DNA of 12,072 nucleotides, taken from an uncultured Lentisphaeria bacterium. Lineage in GTDB: Bacteria; Verrucomicrobiota; Lentisphaeria; Victivallales; Victivallaceae. The notes beneath the pieces are model-generated. The model made no database searches. It was not told the origin of the DNA and saw nothing but the letters and a program-made list of their open reading frames with translations. The stretch spans positions 1-12,072 of the forward strand of contig CAIJKT010000754.1 of assembly GCA_903821255.1 (NCBI GenBank). The letters are read 5' to 3'. Positions 4,725 to 11,669 of the stretch are shown one piece after another. Position numbers and translations under genes: made by a program. Every line of letters begins with the position of its first letter. Within the stretch, counting starts at the first letter, position 1.

Positions 4725-6170
4725 CAGCGATGACTGGACGTTTACGTTTTTGCTTTTTGCCAGCAGCCCCGCCGGGACAAATTTCTTAACCAGCAGCGGG
4801 TTAACCCTGAGCCTGATATTGATCCGGTTGTCTTTCATGTCCACCGCGACTGCCGACGGAACTGGTTCCTGGTCATGCTGCATGAATATTTGAATGGGAT
4901 TATCCTGTTTCTCCAGCGTCATCAGCGCGTCCGGGGTCTCGGACTCTTTAAGCAACTCCAATGCTCTCTTTGCGTCAATATCGCCGCTGATTACGGCAAT
5001 GGTGTCATAATACAGCTTGCAGTATATCGCCGGATGCTTGCCGGCGTCATATTCCTTTATGCAATATGTCTCCTCCGCCAAAGGCTTTATGCCGTCAATA
5101 TCAAACGTCTTTTTGAGAAAGGAGATCTTTTCCGTCCGGCTTTCCGTCTTCAGAAAAAATACCGGCTTGCCGTTTTCCAGATCCGTATAATAGCTGAACC
5201 GGTTGTCGATGGAGGCGGTAATCACCGCCAGCAGGCTTTTGATGCCGGGTTGCAGTTGCGGATCGTTCTGGAACTCAAAAAGCAGTCCCGGTAGCCGTCG
5301 AATCATATCCGGCGCGGATTCCATGTCCACTGACGCGGTTATCGCCTTGTTCTTTACCACTGGCATCAACTGGACTTTATTCTGGCTTTGCCGGGAAATA
5401 AATTCCGACAAATCGGAGCCGGAAGCCGCTTCAACCGTAATCCGGAGATCAATATAATCCGGCAGAACATTAAATTTGACCGTCATTTTACCGATCTGAC
5501 GGATTAATTTTTCGACCTCCTCCGCCGTTTGCTTCATTTTCTCCGCAGGATCTCTGCCGTATCTATTTTCCAGGTTTTTCAGCAGGGCGCTTTCCAGATA
5601 TTTATTCCTGAATTCGCTGTAATCATCTTTGCATCCGTTCAGGTATTTGGCCACGTCCAGAATCATGAATACCGTGGAAAGATTGTCATCTTTTACCGGA
5701 GCGATTAACGGCGGCAGGGTATTAATGGAATTCAGCAGCGGATTGGAGTAGCTCAACGCCACCCTGCTGCCTATTTTTTTGACGAAAGCTTCATGTCCGA
5801 GAAATTTTACGACTGCCGGCAGCTTCTGGCTGGGATTGCTGCCGACCGCCGCGCACCACAAGAATTTATCTTCTTTGGAATAGATGAATACTGATACCGG
5901 AGCGGAAAAATCCAGCGCCTGATATTCCGGATTCAGCGTCAGTGCGATAATCCCGAGAAACGGCAGGGCTTGAAGTTCGGGAGCGATTTTTTCGGCCAGT
6001 TTGCCGGCGTTGCCGGCAAAATCCGTCAATGACACTATCTCCATTCTGCCGATCTGTTCCGGATTTGCCGCCGCCGCCGTAACCGGAGCCGATATCGCCA
6101 GCAGCAAAAGCGAGGATGCCGCCAGGAACATTTTTCTGCTGCAACTTCGATCCGTCATTTTGTTTTTCAT
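4716..6170 (-). CDS. Secreted or periplasmic protein of unknown family
   Basis: A 484-residue protein I do not recognise. The start ATG (6168-6170) has a modest AAAGAG ribosome binding site about 6-8 nt upstream. An ATG four codons later is possible. Residues 1-35 form a classical signal peptide: basic n-region, hydrophobic core around 14-29 (FLAASSLLLLAISAPV) and a likely cleavage near TAAAA|N at 35-36. There is no lipobox. The mature part is mixed alpha/beta with no further membrane segment. A charged helical stretch lies near 185-230. The stretches at 86-140 (APVSVFIYS, FLWCAAVG, VALSYS) and 330-408 (KPVFFLKTE, IYCKLYYDTIAVISGDIDAKRALELL) have a similar beta-rich look, which may reflect an ancient internal duplication. 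It follows recN by 39 bp on the same strand and its 3' end overlaps larC by 9 bp. A DUF3352-like relationship crossed my mind but I cannot support it. Confidence 0.8.
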   Translation of the reverse strand: MKNKMTDRSCSRKMFLAASSLLLLAISAPVTAAAANPEQIGRMEIVSLTDFAGNAGKLAEKIAPELQALPFLGIIALTLNPEYQALDFSAPVSVFIYSKEDKFLWCAAVGSNPSQKLPAVVKFLGHEAFVKKIGSRVALSYSNPLLNSINTLPPLIAPVKDDNLSTVFMILDVAKYLNGCKDDYSEFRNKYLESALLKNLENRYGRDPAEKMKQTAEEVEKLIRQIGKMTVKFNVLPDYIDLRITVEAASGSDLSEFISRQSQNKVQLMPVVKNKAITASVDMESAPDMIRRLPGLLFEFQNDPQLQPGIKSLLAVITASIDNRFSYYTDLENGKPVFFLKTESRTEKISFLKKTFDIDGIKPLAEETYCIKEYDAGKHPAIYCKLYYDTIAVISGDIDAKRALELLKESETPDALMTLEKQDNPIQIFMQHDQEPVPSAVAVDMKDNRINIRLRVNPLLVKKFVPAGLLAKSKNVNVQSSLSN

Positions 6171-6209
6171 TTTAATCTCTTTAGTTGAAATAATATAAAA
6201 ATAAAGGAC

Positions 6210-7868
6210 TTATAACGCCGCAACCAGCTCTTTCGCATGGGCGGCCGCGGCCTTGCCGCCGCCCAGCATCCGTCCGAGTTCTTTAACCCTTGCCTCCTGG
6301 TCAAGACGGGCAATTCTGGAACAGGTGCGGCTGCCGACAACCTCTTTCTGCACCATATAATGCGCATCCGACTGGGCAGCCACCTGGGCCAGATGGGAAA
6401 TGCACAGCACCTGATGCTTCCGCCCCAGGGCCTTCAGCTCAATCCCCACCTGATTGGCGGTTTCCCCGCCGATGTTCACGTCGATTTCGTCAAAAACCAG
6501 TATCGGCAGGGAATCGGCATCGGCCAGAACAGTTTTCAGCGCCAGCATGACCCTGGAGATCTCCCCGCTGCTGGCGATATTGCGCAACGGCTGAAGTTCT
6601 TCCCCGGGATTGGCGGAGAACATGAAATCAATCCGGTCCATACCTTTTTCCCCGGGTTCGACTTCAGCAAAACTTATATCCAGCGCACTGCGCAGAAAGC
6701 CCAGCGCTTTCAATTTATCAACAACTTTCCGGCGGAAAGACTCCGCGGATTTTTTCCTGACGGCGGAAAGCTTCTCCGCCGCTTTGCGCAATTGGCTGAG
6801 CAGGGACTGCTCTTCATCGTCAAGTTCCTGGCGCTTTTTCTCCGCATTGCTGAACAATTCCAGCCGCTGCCGGAAGCTTTCCAGATTTTCAAGGACATTC
6901 TCCAGGCTTGGACCGTAGCGCCGTTTCAGCGTCTGGACCGCGCTCAGCCGGGCTTCCAGTTCCATAAATTCCTGTCCGTCCAGTTCGACGCGCCCGCTGT
7001 AATCTTCAATCTGTCCCGCCAGATCCCGCAGCAGTTCACTGATCTGGTCGCAGGCCTGAAGCATCTCGCCGCCCTTTTCCGCGTCGCTTTTTTCAAGTTC
7101 ATGAATATTGCGGTACACCGTCGCCAGTTGGTCGGCCATGGAATTCTCCGACTCATTCAGAATCTGTACCGACTGCGCGGCGTGCTCCATGATCTGCTTG
7201 GCATTGGCGGCGACACGGTGGCGTGCCGAAAGCCGCTCATCTTCGCCCGGTTCCGGCGCGGTGCGTTCAATTTCCTCGATGGTCATCCGCAGATGTTCCG
7301 CCTCTACCGCCGTCGGCAGGTCTTTGAATATTCTATTTCTTTTTTCCCGCAGCGCTTTAAGCTCGCCGCAAACCGCTGAACATTCCTGCAACGGCTTCTC
7401 AAGCTGCGAGTAGCGGTCCAGCATATCCAACTGGCAGGACTGCGAAAATAGCGACTGATGCTCGTTCGCCGCATGCACATCCACCAGCAGTTCGCCGATG
7501 CTCTTCAGGGTCTGTAAAGTCACCGGGGTATCATTGATCAGGTTTTTCGTCTGGTTCTGGGAGATCACCCGGCGGAGCTGCAGCTCGGGAGCCGCTTCCT
7601 CGATCGGGATCTCCGCTTCCGCCAGAACCGGTTTTAAAACCCGGTAAGTCGCGGCGGAAAGCGAAATCCCGGCGGATACCTCGCAACGTTCAGCGCCGGA
7701 ACGGATAACGCTTTTATCGGCCCGTTCGCCGAGCAGCAGATTGATCGTTCCCAGCAATACCGACTTGCCGGCGCCGGTTTCTCCGGTGATCACATTGAAG
7801 CCGCCGCCGAACTCCACTTCCGAGTGTTCGATCAGGGCCAGGTTTTTTATCTTTATCCAGTTAAGCAT
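6210..7868 (-). CDS. recN: DNA repair protein RecN
   Basis: An SMC-like ATPase that acts early in recombinational repair of double-strand breaks. Its length of 552 residues equals the family norm (E. coli about 553). The N-terminal head begins IKIKNLALIEHSEVEF with Walker A GETGAGKS at 29-36. A long charged region from about 155 to 380 gives the paired coiled-coil arms. The C-terminal head has the ABC signature SSGEISRVMLALK (from 433), Walker B ILVFDEIDVNIGGE (from about 456) and the switch-like CISHLAQVAAQSDAHY (from about 489). The start ATG at 7866-7868 has no strong Shine-Dalgarno. It is divergent from the alkyltransferase gene across 117 bp. I looked for a LexA box upstream and saw none of the E. 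coli or Bacillus type. The secreted unknown protein lies 39 bp downstream. Confidence 0.96.
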   Translation of the reverse strand: MLNWIKIKNLALIEHSEVEFGGGFNVITGETGAGKSVLLGTINLLLGERADKSVIRSGAERCEVSAGISLSAATYRVLKPVLAEAEIPIEEAAPELQLRRVISQNQTKNLINDTPVTLQTLKSIGELLVDVHAANEHQSLFSQSCQLDMLDRYSQLEKPLQECSAVCGELKALREKRNRIFKDLPTAVEAEHLRMTIEEIERTAPEPGEDERLSARHRVAANAKQIMEHAAQSVQILNESENSMADQLATVYRNIHELEKSDAEKGGEMLQACDQISELLRDLAGQIEDYSGRVELDGQEFMELEARLSAVQTLKRRYGPSLENVLENLESFRQRLELFSNAEKKRQELDDEEQSLLSQLRKAAEKLSAVRKKSAESFRRKVVDKLKALGFLRSALDISFAEVEPGEKGMDRIDFMFSANPGEELQPLRNIASSGEISRVMLALKTVLADADSLPILVFDEIDVNIGGETANQVGIELKALGRKHQVLCISHLAQVAAQSDAHYMVQKEVVGSRTCSRIARLDQEARVKELGRMLGGGKAAAAHAKELVAAL

Positions 7869-7985
7869 AACCGCGTTTACTATATCTGTTGAAAAAATGT
7901 TTAAATATTTGTTTTTTACCGAAATCGGGATTAAGATTTATTATTACCCTTATATGATTATAATACAAGCACCGGAGAAAAAAAA
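7869..7985. promoter_or_regulatory. Divergent recN/ogt promoter region
   Basis: An AT-rich 117-bp gap between two divergent DNA-repair genes. On the plus strand TATAAT at 7959-7964 is a perfect -10 hexamer with a TG dinucleotide at 7955-7956 (one base more than the extended -10 spacing) and no good -35. GGAG at 7974-7977 is the ogt ribosome binding site, 8 nt before ATG. On the minus strand only weak AT-rich hexamers precede recN. No palindromic operator of the CTGT-N8-ACAG kind is present. Confidence 0.5.
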
Positions 7986-8525
7986 ATGGGCTCTCCAGAG
8001 ATATACAGTGACGGAAATGGAATCCGCATTACCTGTACCGGCAAAACAGGGCTGAAGTTGACCAGAGTCGAACTCGGCTGCTCAGCCCGCAGAAAACTGC
8101 CGCCGCCCGGCTCCCGCGCCGCGGAATTGCTCAAGCTCGTCGGCGACTTTGTTCAAGGCCAGCCCGTTTCCCTGCCGACGGATGTGCTTGACCTGTCAAC
8201 GCTGTCGGATTTCGAGCTTAAAATCCTGCAAATCCTTTTACGCAACGTTCCCCGCGGAAAAGTTGTCGCTTATGGCGCCCTGGCGGCAATGGCCGGCACG
8301 CCCCGCGGGGCCAGGGCAGTCGGCGGCGTGATGCGTAAAAATCTGTTCCCGCTGTTTTTCCCGTGCCACCGGGTTATCGCCGGCGATGGAACCATCGGCG
8401 GGTTTATGGGCGAACAGGGAGCCGGCTGTTCCGGCCCGGCCTTGAAGAAACAATTGCTCATGAATGAAGGCGTCACCTTTCTCCCGTCTGGAAAAGTCGC
8501 CGGAGAAAGTATAATCCGTCCGTAG
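7986..8525 (+). CDS. ogt: Methylated-DNA-[protein]-cysteine S-methyltransferase (Ogt/MGMT type)
   Basis: Removes alkyl groups from O6-alkylguanine (and O4-alkylthymine) by irreversible transfer to its own cysteine. The 179-residue protein has a poorly conserved N-terminal ~70 residues and a typical C-terminal DNA-binding/active domain: ELKILQILLRNVPRGKVVAYGALAAMAG (77-104, winged-helix part), then GARAVGGVMRKN (108-119) and FPCHRVIAGDGTIGGF (125-140). Cys127 in PCHRV is the acceptor. Because it is Cys and not Trp, this is an active enzyme and not an alkyltransferase-like (ATL) protein. The usual asparagine-proline before the active site is Asn119-Leu here, a small departure. There is no Ada-type N-terminal zinc domain. 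The ATG is supported by GGAG 8 nt upstream. It is a lone plus-strand gene, convergent with rfaE2 across 50 bp. Confidence 0.92.
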   Translation: MGSPEIYSDGNGIRITCTGKTGLKLTRVELGCSARRKLPPPGSRAAELLKLVGDFVQGQPVSLPTDVLDLSTLSDFELKILQILLRNVPRGKVVAYGALAAMAGTPRGARAVGGVMRKNLFPLFFPCHRVIAGDGTIGGFMGEQGAGCSGPALKKQLLMNEGVTFLPSGKVAGESIIRP

Positions 8526-8575
8526 CCGATTCTGTGCATTGTTGTAGTGAAACTGGCAAAATCATCAGGTCATGC
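8526..8575. other. Convergent ogt/rfaE2 gap, no terminator seen
   Basis: Fifty bases between two stop codons facing each other. I see no GC-rich stem followed by a T-run in either direction, so termination here may be Rho-dependent or lie inside the neighbouring gene. Confidence 0.4.
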
Positions 8576-9067
8576 TTATTCGGACTGGATCTTGCGGATG
8601 ATGTCGGTGGTGGAAAAACCGTCAATAAACTTGATGAAGCGGATATCAGCCCCGGCTTCCTGCAATGCGGCTCTTTCCTCCTGATTCAGCGTATCCAGCG
8701 TGTAGTCTCCGCCTTTGACATAAATGTCCGGCTGCAGCCGGCGGAATTCTTCGGTGCATTGCGGATTGGAAAACATGACGACTGCGTCCACTGATTCCAG
8801 AGCGGCCAGCATGTAAGCCCGGCTGTATTCATCAATCACCGGCCGGGTCGGTCCTTTCAGCGCCCTGACGGAAGCATCGGTGTTGATCAGCACCAGTTGC
8901 GCGTCGCCGAACGCTTTGCTGCGGTGAAGATATTCCGCGTGACCGCGGTGCAGAATGTCGAAACAGCCGTTGGTGATCACCAGTTTAAGCCCGACGGCGC
9001 GGAGTTCCTGCCGCCATTTGACCGCCTGCTCCAGCGTCATGATGAGGGTGTTCGGATCGCGGTTCAT
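8576..9067 (-). CDS. rfaE2: D-glycero-beta-D-manno-heptose 1-phosphate adenylyltransferase
   Basis: Transfers AMP from ATP to heptose 1-phosphate, giving ADP-heptose for the LPS inner core. The 163-residue protein is a stand-alone nucleotidyltransferase domain, equal to the C-terminal half of bifunctional HldE/RfaE. The nucleotidyltransferase signature is NGCFDILHRGHAEYL (33-47) with the HxGH motif His40-x-Gly42-His43. Family-typical later motifs are KGPTRPVIDEYSRA (71-84), VKGGDYTLDTL (117-127) and the C-terminal DGFSTTDIIRKI (149-160). The STT-x-II ending separates this family from glycerol-3-phosphate cytidylyltransferase, the main alternative. Its ATG overlaps the dCMP deaminase stop codon as ATGA (9064-9067), implying translational coupling. 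No kinase half (rfaE1) or other heptose gene is in view. Confidence 0.88.
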   Translation of the reverse strand: MNRDPNTLIMTLEQAVKWRQELRAVGLKLVITNGCFDILHRGHAEYLHRSKAFGDAQLVLINTDASVRALKGPTRPVIDEYSRAYMLAALESVDAVVMFSNPQCTEEFRRLQPDIYVKGGDYTLDTLNQEERAALQEAGADIRFIKFIDGFSTTDIIRKIQSE

Positions 9068-9558
9068 TTACTGACACCCAGTTCTTCTTTTTCCGCTTCG
9101 GAAAGGAGGCAGCGGACCATTACGCCGCCGTCAAGCAGCAGCTTCATCGCGACTTTGTCAATCGTATAGCGCTGGTGGTAAACCACCTCAACAATGCCGG
9201 AATTAATGATCATTTTCGCGCAGAGCAGGCACGGGCTGTAAGTGGTATACAGCGTCGAGTCCTTGATGCTGATGCCGTGGTACGCGGCCTGGGTGATGGC
9301 ATTTTCTTCGGCATGGCTGCACAGGCATGAACCGAGGTCTTCGCCGGACGGAGTGTCGGACTGGCATCTCGGACAGCCGCCGTCGCAGCAGTTGGTGATG
9401 CCGCGCGGCGTGCCGTTGTAACCGGTCGAAATGATCCGGCGGTCTTTGACGACGACCGCGGCGACATGGCGGCGGCAGCAGTTGCTGCGGCTGGCGGCCA
9501 CCCGCGCGATTTCCATAAAATAATTATCCCAGTCCGGACGGCTGCTATTCTCTGACAT
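9064..9558 (-). CDS. Deoxycytidylate (dCMP) deaminase family protein
   Basis: Probably converts dCMP to dUMP, feeding thymidylate synthesis. The 164-residue protein matches the ComEB/DCTD type: N-terminal WDNYFMEIARVAASRSNCCRRHVAAVVV, then STGYNGTPRG (44-53), a cysteine-rich insert NCCDGGCPRC (56-65), the zinc/catalytic motif HAEEN (His82, Glu84) and PCLLC (Cys110, Cys113), which completes the zinc site. The extra Cys-rich insert is a feature of this family, where it can bind a second, structural zinc, and argues against cytidine deaminase or tRNA deaminase. The start ATG (9556-9558) has AGGACAGGA just upstream. Its last bases overlap rfaE2. The 80-bp gap to DUF2905 upstream may hold its own promoter, but none is clear. 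Confidence 0.9.
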   Translation of the reverse strand: MSENSSRPDWDNYFMEIARVAASRSNCCRRHVAAVVVKDRRIISTGYNGTPRGITNCCDGGCPRCQSDTPSGEDLGSCLCSHAEENAITQAAYHGISIKDSTLYTTYSPCLLCAKMIINSGIVEVVYHQRYTIDKVAMKLLLDGGVMVRCLLSEAEKEELGVSK

Positions 9559-9638
9559 ATTCCTGTCCTTTTCGGCTTGTTATGTAAAATGCGGAAGATA
9601 CTAAATAACACGGTCTTAACATATTTTCAACCCGCTGT

Positions 9639-9866
9639 TCACTTTTTCAGCAGACGCAAGATGATATTTACGATAAATGTCAGGATAATACTGACGATGA
9701 TGCAGGTGGCGACTGGAAAGTGGAAAGAGCTTTTTTCACCTTTGATATTGATGTCGCCGGGCAGCCTGCCGAAGTTGAACGGCAGACGGTCGGCGAACAG
9801 CAGGAAGATACCCGCGCCCGCGAGTATCAACCCGAAAATAATCAACGGTATGGCAAGCTCTTTCAT
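9639..9866 (-). CDS. DUF2905 small membrane protein
   Basis: A 75-residue protein with two predicted membrane helices (about 4-24 and 50-72) joined by the loop RLPFNFGRLPGDINIKGEKSSFHFPV. GRLPGDI (33-39) followed by an aromatic-Pro entry to the second helix is the hallmark of DUF2905. The function is unknown. Its start is 13 bp downstream of the ABM-fold gene's stop codon, with no good Shine-Dalgarno, suggesting it is read from the same transcript. It probably sits in the inner membrane. Confidence 0.85.
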   Translation of the reverse strand: MKELAIPLIIFGLILAGAGIFLLFADRLPFNFGRLPGDINIKGEKSSFHFPVATCIIVSIILTFIVNIILRLLKK

Positions 9867-9879
9867 GTCAACAATGTAA

Positions 9880-10179
9880 TTATGCCTGGATTTCCTTGCA
9901 GAACGTGGCTTTAACGCTCTCGCGCAGCAGCTTGCTTTCCGCCTCCAGGAATTTTATCAGATACGGCTGCTGCATGTGGAATGCCAGCGCTTCCTGGTTC
10001 TTCCAGACTTCATAAATCAGGAACTCGTTCGGATGATCGGCAACTTCGTGGATGAGATATTTGACATTGCCGGCTTCTTTTCTGGTTTGCTGCGCAAGAT
10101 CCAGCAGTAAGCGGCGAACTTCACTCCGGTGCTCCGATTTCGTCTTGATTGGAACTACGAGGGTCAGTTGATTTTCCAT
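9880..10179 (-). CDS. Antibiotic biosynthesis monooxygenase (ABM) fold protein, putative quinol monooxygenase
   Basis: A 99-residue small ferredoxin-like-fold protein. Family features are LTLVVPIKTKSEHRSEVRRLLLDLAQQTRKEAGNVKY in the first half and a HPNEFLIYEVWKNQEALAFHMQQPYLIKFLE stretch in the second. The LIYEVWKNQEALAFH motif, with the aromatic-Trp and the following His, is typical of YgiN-like ABM proteins, which oxidise quinols or act as dimeric small-molecule binding proteins. The real substrate is unknown. The ATG (10177-10179) has AAGGA about 10 nt upstream and a well-formed promoter at 10212-10240. DUF2905 follows after 13 bp. Confidence 0.85.
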   Translation of the reverse strand: MENQLTLVVPIKTKSEHRSEVRRLLLDLAQQTRKEAGNVKYLIHEVADHPNEFLIYEVWKNQEALAFHMQQPYLIKFLEAESKLLRESVKATFCKEIQA

Positions 10180-10211
10180 GTATCAAATTCCTTATTTTAG
10201 TTCGTCGGGAT

Positions 10212-10240
10212 ATTCTAGCTTTCCGGAATCTAAAATGCAA
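10212..10240 (-). promoter_or_regulatory. Sigma-70-like promoter for the ABM/DUF2905 pair
   Basis: On the minus strand TTGCAT (10240-10235), exactly 17 nt, then TAGAAT (10217-10212), a close match to the consensus. The predicted start near 10205 leaves a ~25-nt leader before the ATG. The 8-bp palindrome TTCCGGAA (10221-10228) lies inside the spacer and could be an operator. This is the best-looking promoter in the window and implies that the pair is transcribed independently of the permease gene upstream. Confidence 0.6.
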
Positions 10241-10249
10241 ACCCCGCAA

Positions 10250-11563
10250 CTACTCTTTATTGCAGGAAAATCCAGATGATTTTAATGCCGCTTCGATTGC
10301 CGGGAAAATATCCGCCGGTTTTTCCATCTGGATCACCGCCCGCCCGGAGGCCAGATCAATGTCGGCGGCTTGAACTCCGGATACGCCCATAACCACCTTC
10401 CGGGCGGCAGCCTGACAGTGGCTGCAAGTAAGGCCGGAGATTCTGATGACGATTGTTTCCGGTGTTTTCACCGCGCTGCGGGCTTTAAACTTTGAATGTT
10501 TAAGATACTGGCGGATGAATGCCGCCAGCAGCAGCGCCAGCATTGTGCCGGCGGACAGTTTGCCGAACATTCCCGGATTGGAATCCATGTGGCAGGCCGG
10601 TATCGCCGCCGCACCGAGTCCGCTGATCAGGAAATCCAGCAGCAGGCCCGCCAGCAGCGAACATACCGCCAGCACGGCCAGGTAGATCATGGTGGAACGC
10701 CTGCCCAGCACCTGCCACATGGCCGAGACCGCCGCCGCATTGGTCGCCGGTCCGGTAATCAGGAATACCAGCGCCGCGCCCGGGCTGAAGCCCTTGACGA
10801 TCAGCGCCGCCGCAATCGGCACGGATGCGGTGGAACAGACGTACAGCGGGATCCCGATCAGCATCATCAGCGGCATTGCCAGCCAGCTTCTGCCGATGGT
10901 GTCCGCCGCGTAATTGTCCGGCACCGCCATTGATATAACCGCTGCCACAATCAGCCCGATCAGCAGTGACAGCGCAATATCACCCCGCAGCACGACAAAG
11001 CCGTAATGGAAGGTTTGATATAATATTTCCCGCAACGTTTTGCGCGGTTTTTCCGGCAGGCACTCATCGTCAGCGCAGGAACATTCCGCTTTAGAATTAT
11101 GCTCCCCGCAGCAGTGTTCTTCCGCCTGATCCGCCCTGGCCGTGTCCTGTTCGCCGAATTTTTCAATCAGCAGGCCGCCGATGATGCCGGTGATAAACGC
11201 AAAGACCGGCTTGAAGATTGCGAAAACCCAGCCCAGCATGCTGTAAGTGACCAGAAAACTGTCCACCCCGGTCTGCGGCGTGGAAATCAGGAACGCCCCC
11301 GCCGCGCCGCGTCCCGCGCCCTGCTTCCGCAACGCCGCCGTCACCGGGATCACCCCGCATGAACACAACGGCAGCGGCACTCCGATCAGCGCCGCCTTGA
11401 TAATGGATTTCAGCCCTTTGCCGCCAAGGTGTTTCCGCACATAACTCGCGGAGAAGAACACCGAAAGCAGTCCCGCGATCAGGAACCCGAACAGCAGCCA
11501 CGGCGCCATCTGACAGGTCATCACCCAAAACTCATTACAAAATTTTAAAATGAAGTTCAGCAC
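10250..11563 (-). CDS. ArsP/SO_0444-type metal permease with C-terminal heavy-metal-associated domain
   Basis: A 437-residue inner-membrane protein of the permease family PF03773 (ArsP_1), whose SO_0444 branch is linked to copper/zinc efflux. Two related membrane halves carry LCSCGVIPV (66-74) plus FLISTPQTGVDS (91-102), and YVCSTASVPIAAAL (241-254) plus FLITGPATNAA (267-277). The paired Cys67/Cys69 and Cys243 are candidate metal ligands in the membrane. A hydrophilic loop at 148-170 holds a cysteine/histidine cluster (HCCGEH, ECSCADDEC). From ~370 a soluble HMA domain begins with GLTCSHC (Cys380, Cys383), so the protein delivers or senses metal itself. It starts with GTG (11561-11563); an in-frame stop three codons upstream rules out a longer form, and its AGGA is about 12 nt away. 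The ABM gene lies 70 bp downstream. Metal specificity cannot be read from the sequence. Confidence 0.88.
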   Translation of the reverse strand: MLNFILKFCNEFWVMTCQMAPWLLFGFLIAGLLSVFFSASYVRKHLGGKGLKSIIKAALIGVPLPLCSCGVIPVTAALRKQGAGRGAAGAFLISTPQTGVDSFLVTYSMLGWVFAIFKPVFAFITGIIGGLLIEKFGEQDTARADQAEEHCCGEHNSKAECSCADDECLPEKPRKTLREILYQTFHYGFVVLRGDIALSLLIGLIVAAVISMAVPDNYAADTIGRSWLAMPLMMLIGIPLYVCSTASVPIAAALIVKGFSPGAALVFLITGPATNAAAVSAMWQVLGRRSTMIYLAVLAVCSLLAGLLLDFLISGLGAAAIPACHMDSNPGMFGKLSAGTMLALLLAAFIRQYLKHSKFKARSAVKTPETIVIRISGLTCSHCQAAARKVVMGVSGVQAADIDLASGRAVIQMEKPADIFPAIEAALKSSGFSCNKE

Positions 11564-11669
11564 GGTTGTTCAATATCCTGTGTCAATATTTCAAAAGTTT
11601 AAGCGGCCCCTGATTTTCCTCATAAAAACCATGAATCAACATCAGTCTGGAAGGACAAAACATTTATTC
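11564..11669. other. Gap between the RNB ribonuclease gene and the permease gene
   Basis: An AT-rich 106-bp gap upstream of the permease gene on the minus strand. TTGACA occurs on the minus strand at 11586-11581, but a -10 at the normal distance would fall on the GTG start, so it is not a plausible promoter for this start. TTAAAC with AGGATA 17 nt later is a weak alternative. No clear terminator for the ribonuclease gene was found. Confidence 0.35.

Noticed and set aside
6237..7379. 380-codon plus-strand frame opposite recN
   Set aside because: It is antisense to a full-length recN with intact Walker A, signature and Walker B motifs. The protein shows no domain and has the composition of an antisense shadow.
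11163..11528. Minus-strand overlapping frame inside the permease gene
   Set aside because: It is an out-of-frame shadow of the permease, whose membrane and cysteine motifs are intact in the chosen frame.
11581..11586. Perfect minus-strand TTGACA as the -35 of the permease promoter
   Set aside because: At 17-bp spacing the -10 would lie on the GTG start codon with no match to TATAAT, so it is probably coincidental.
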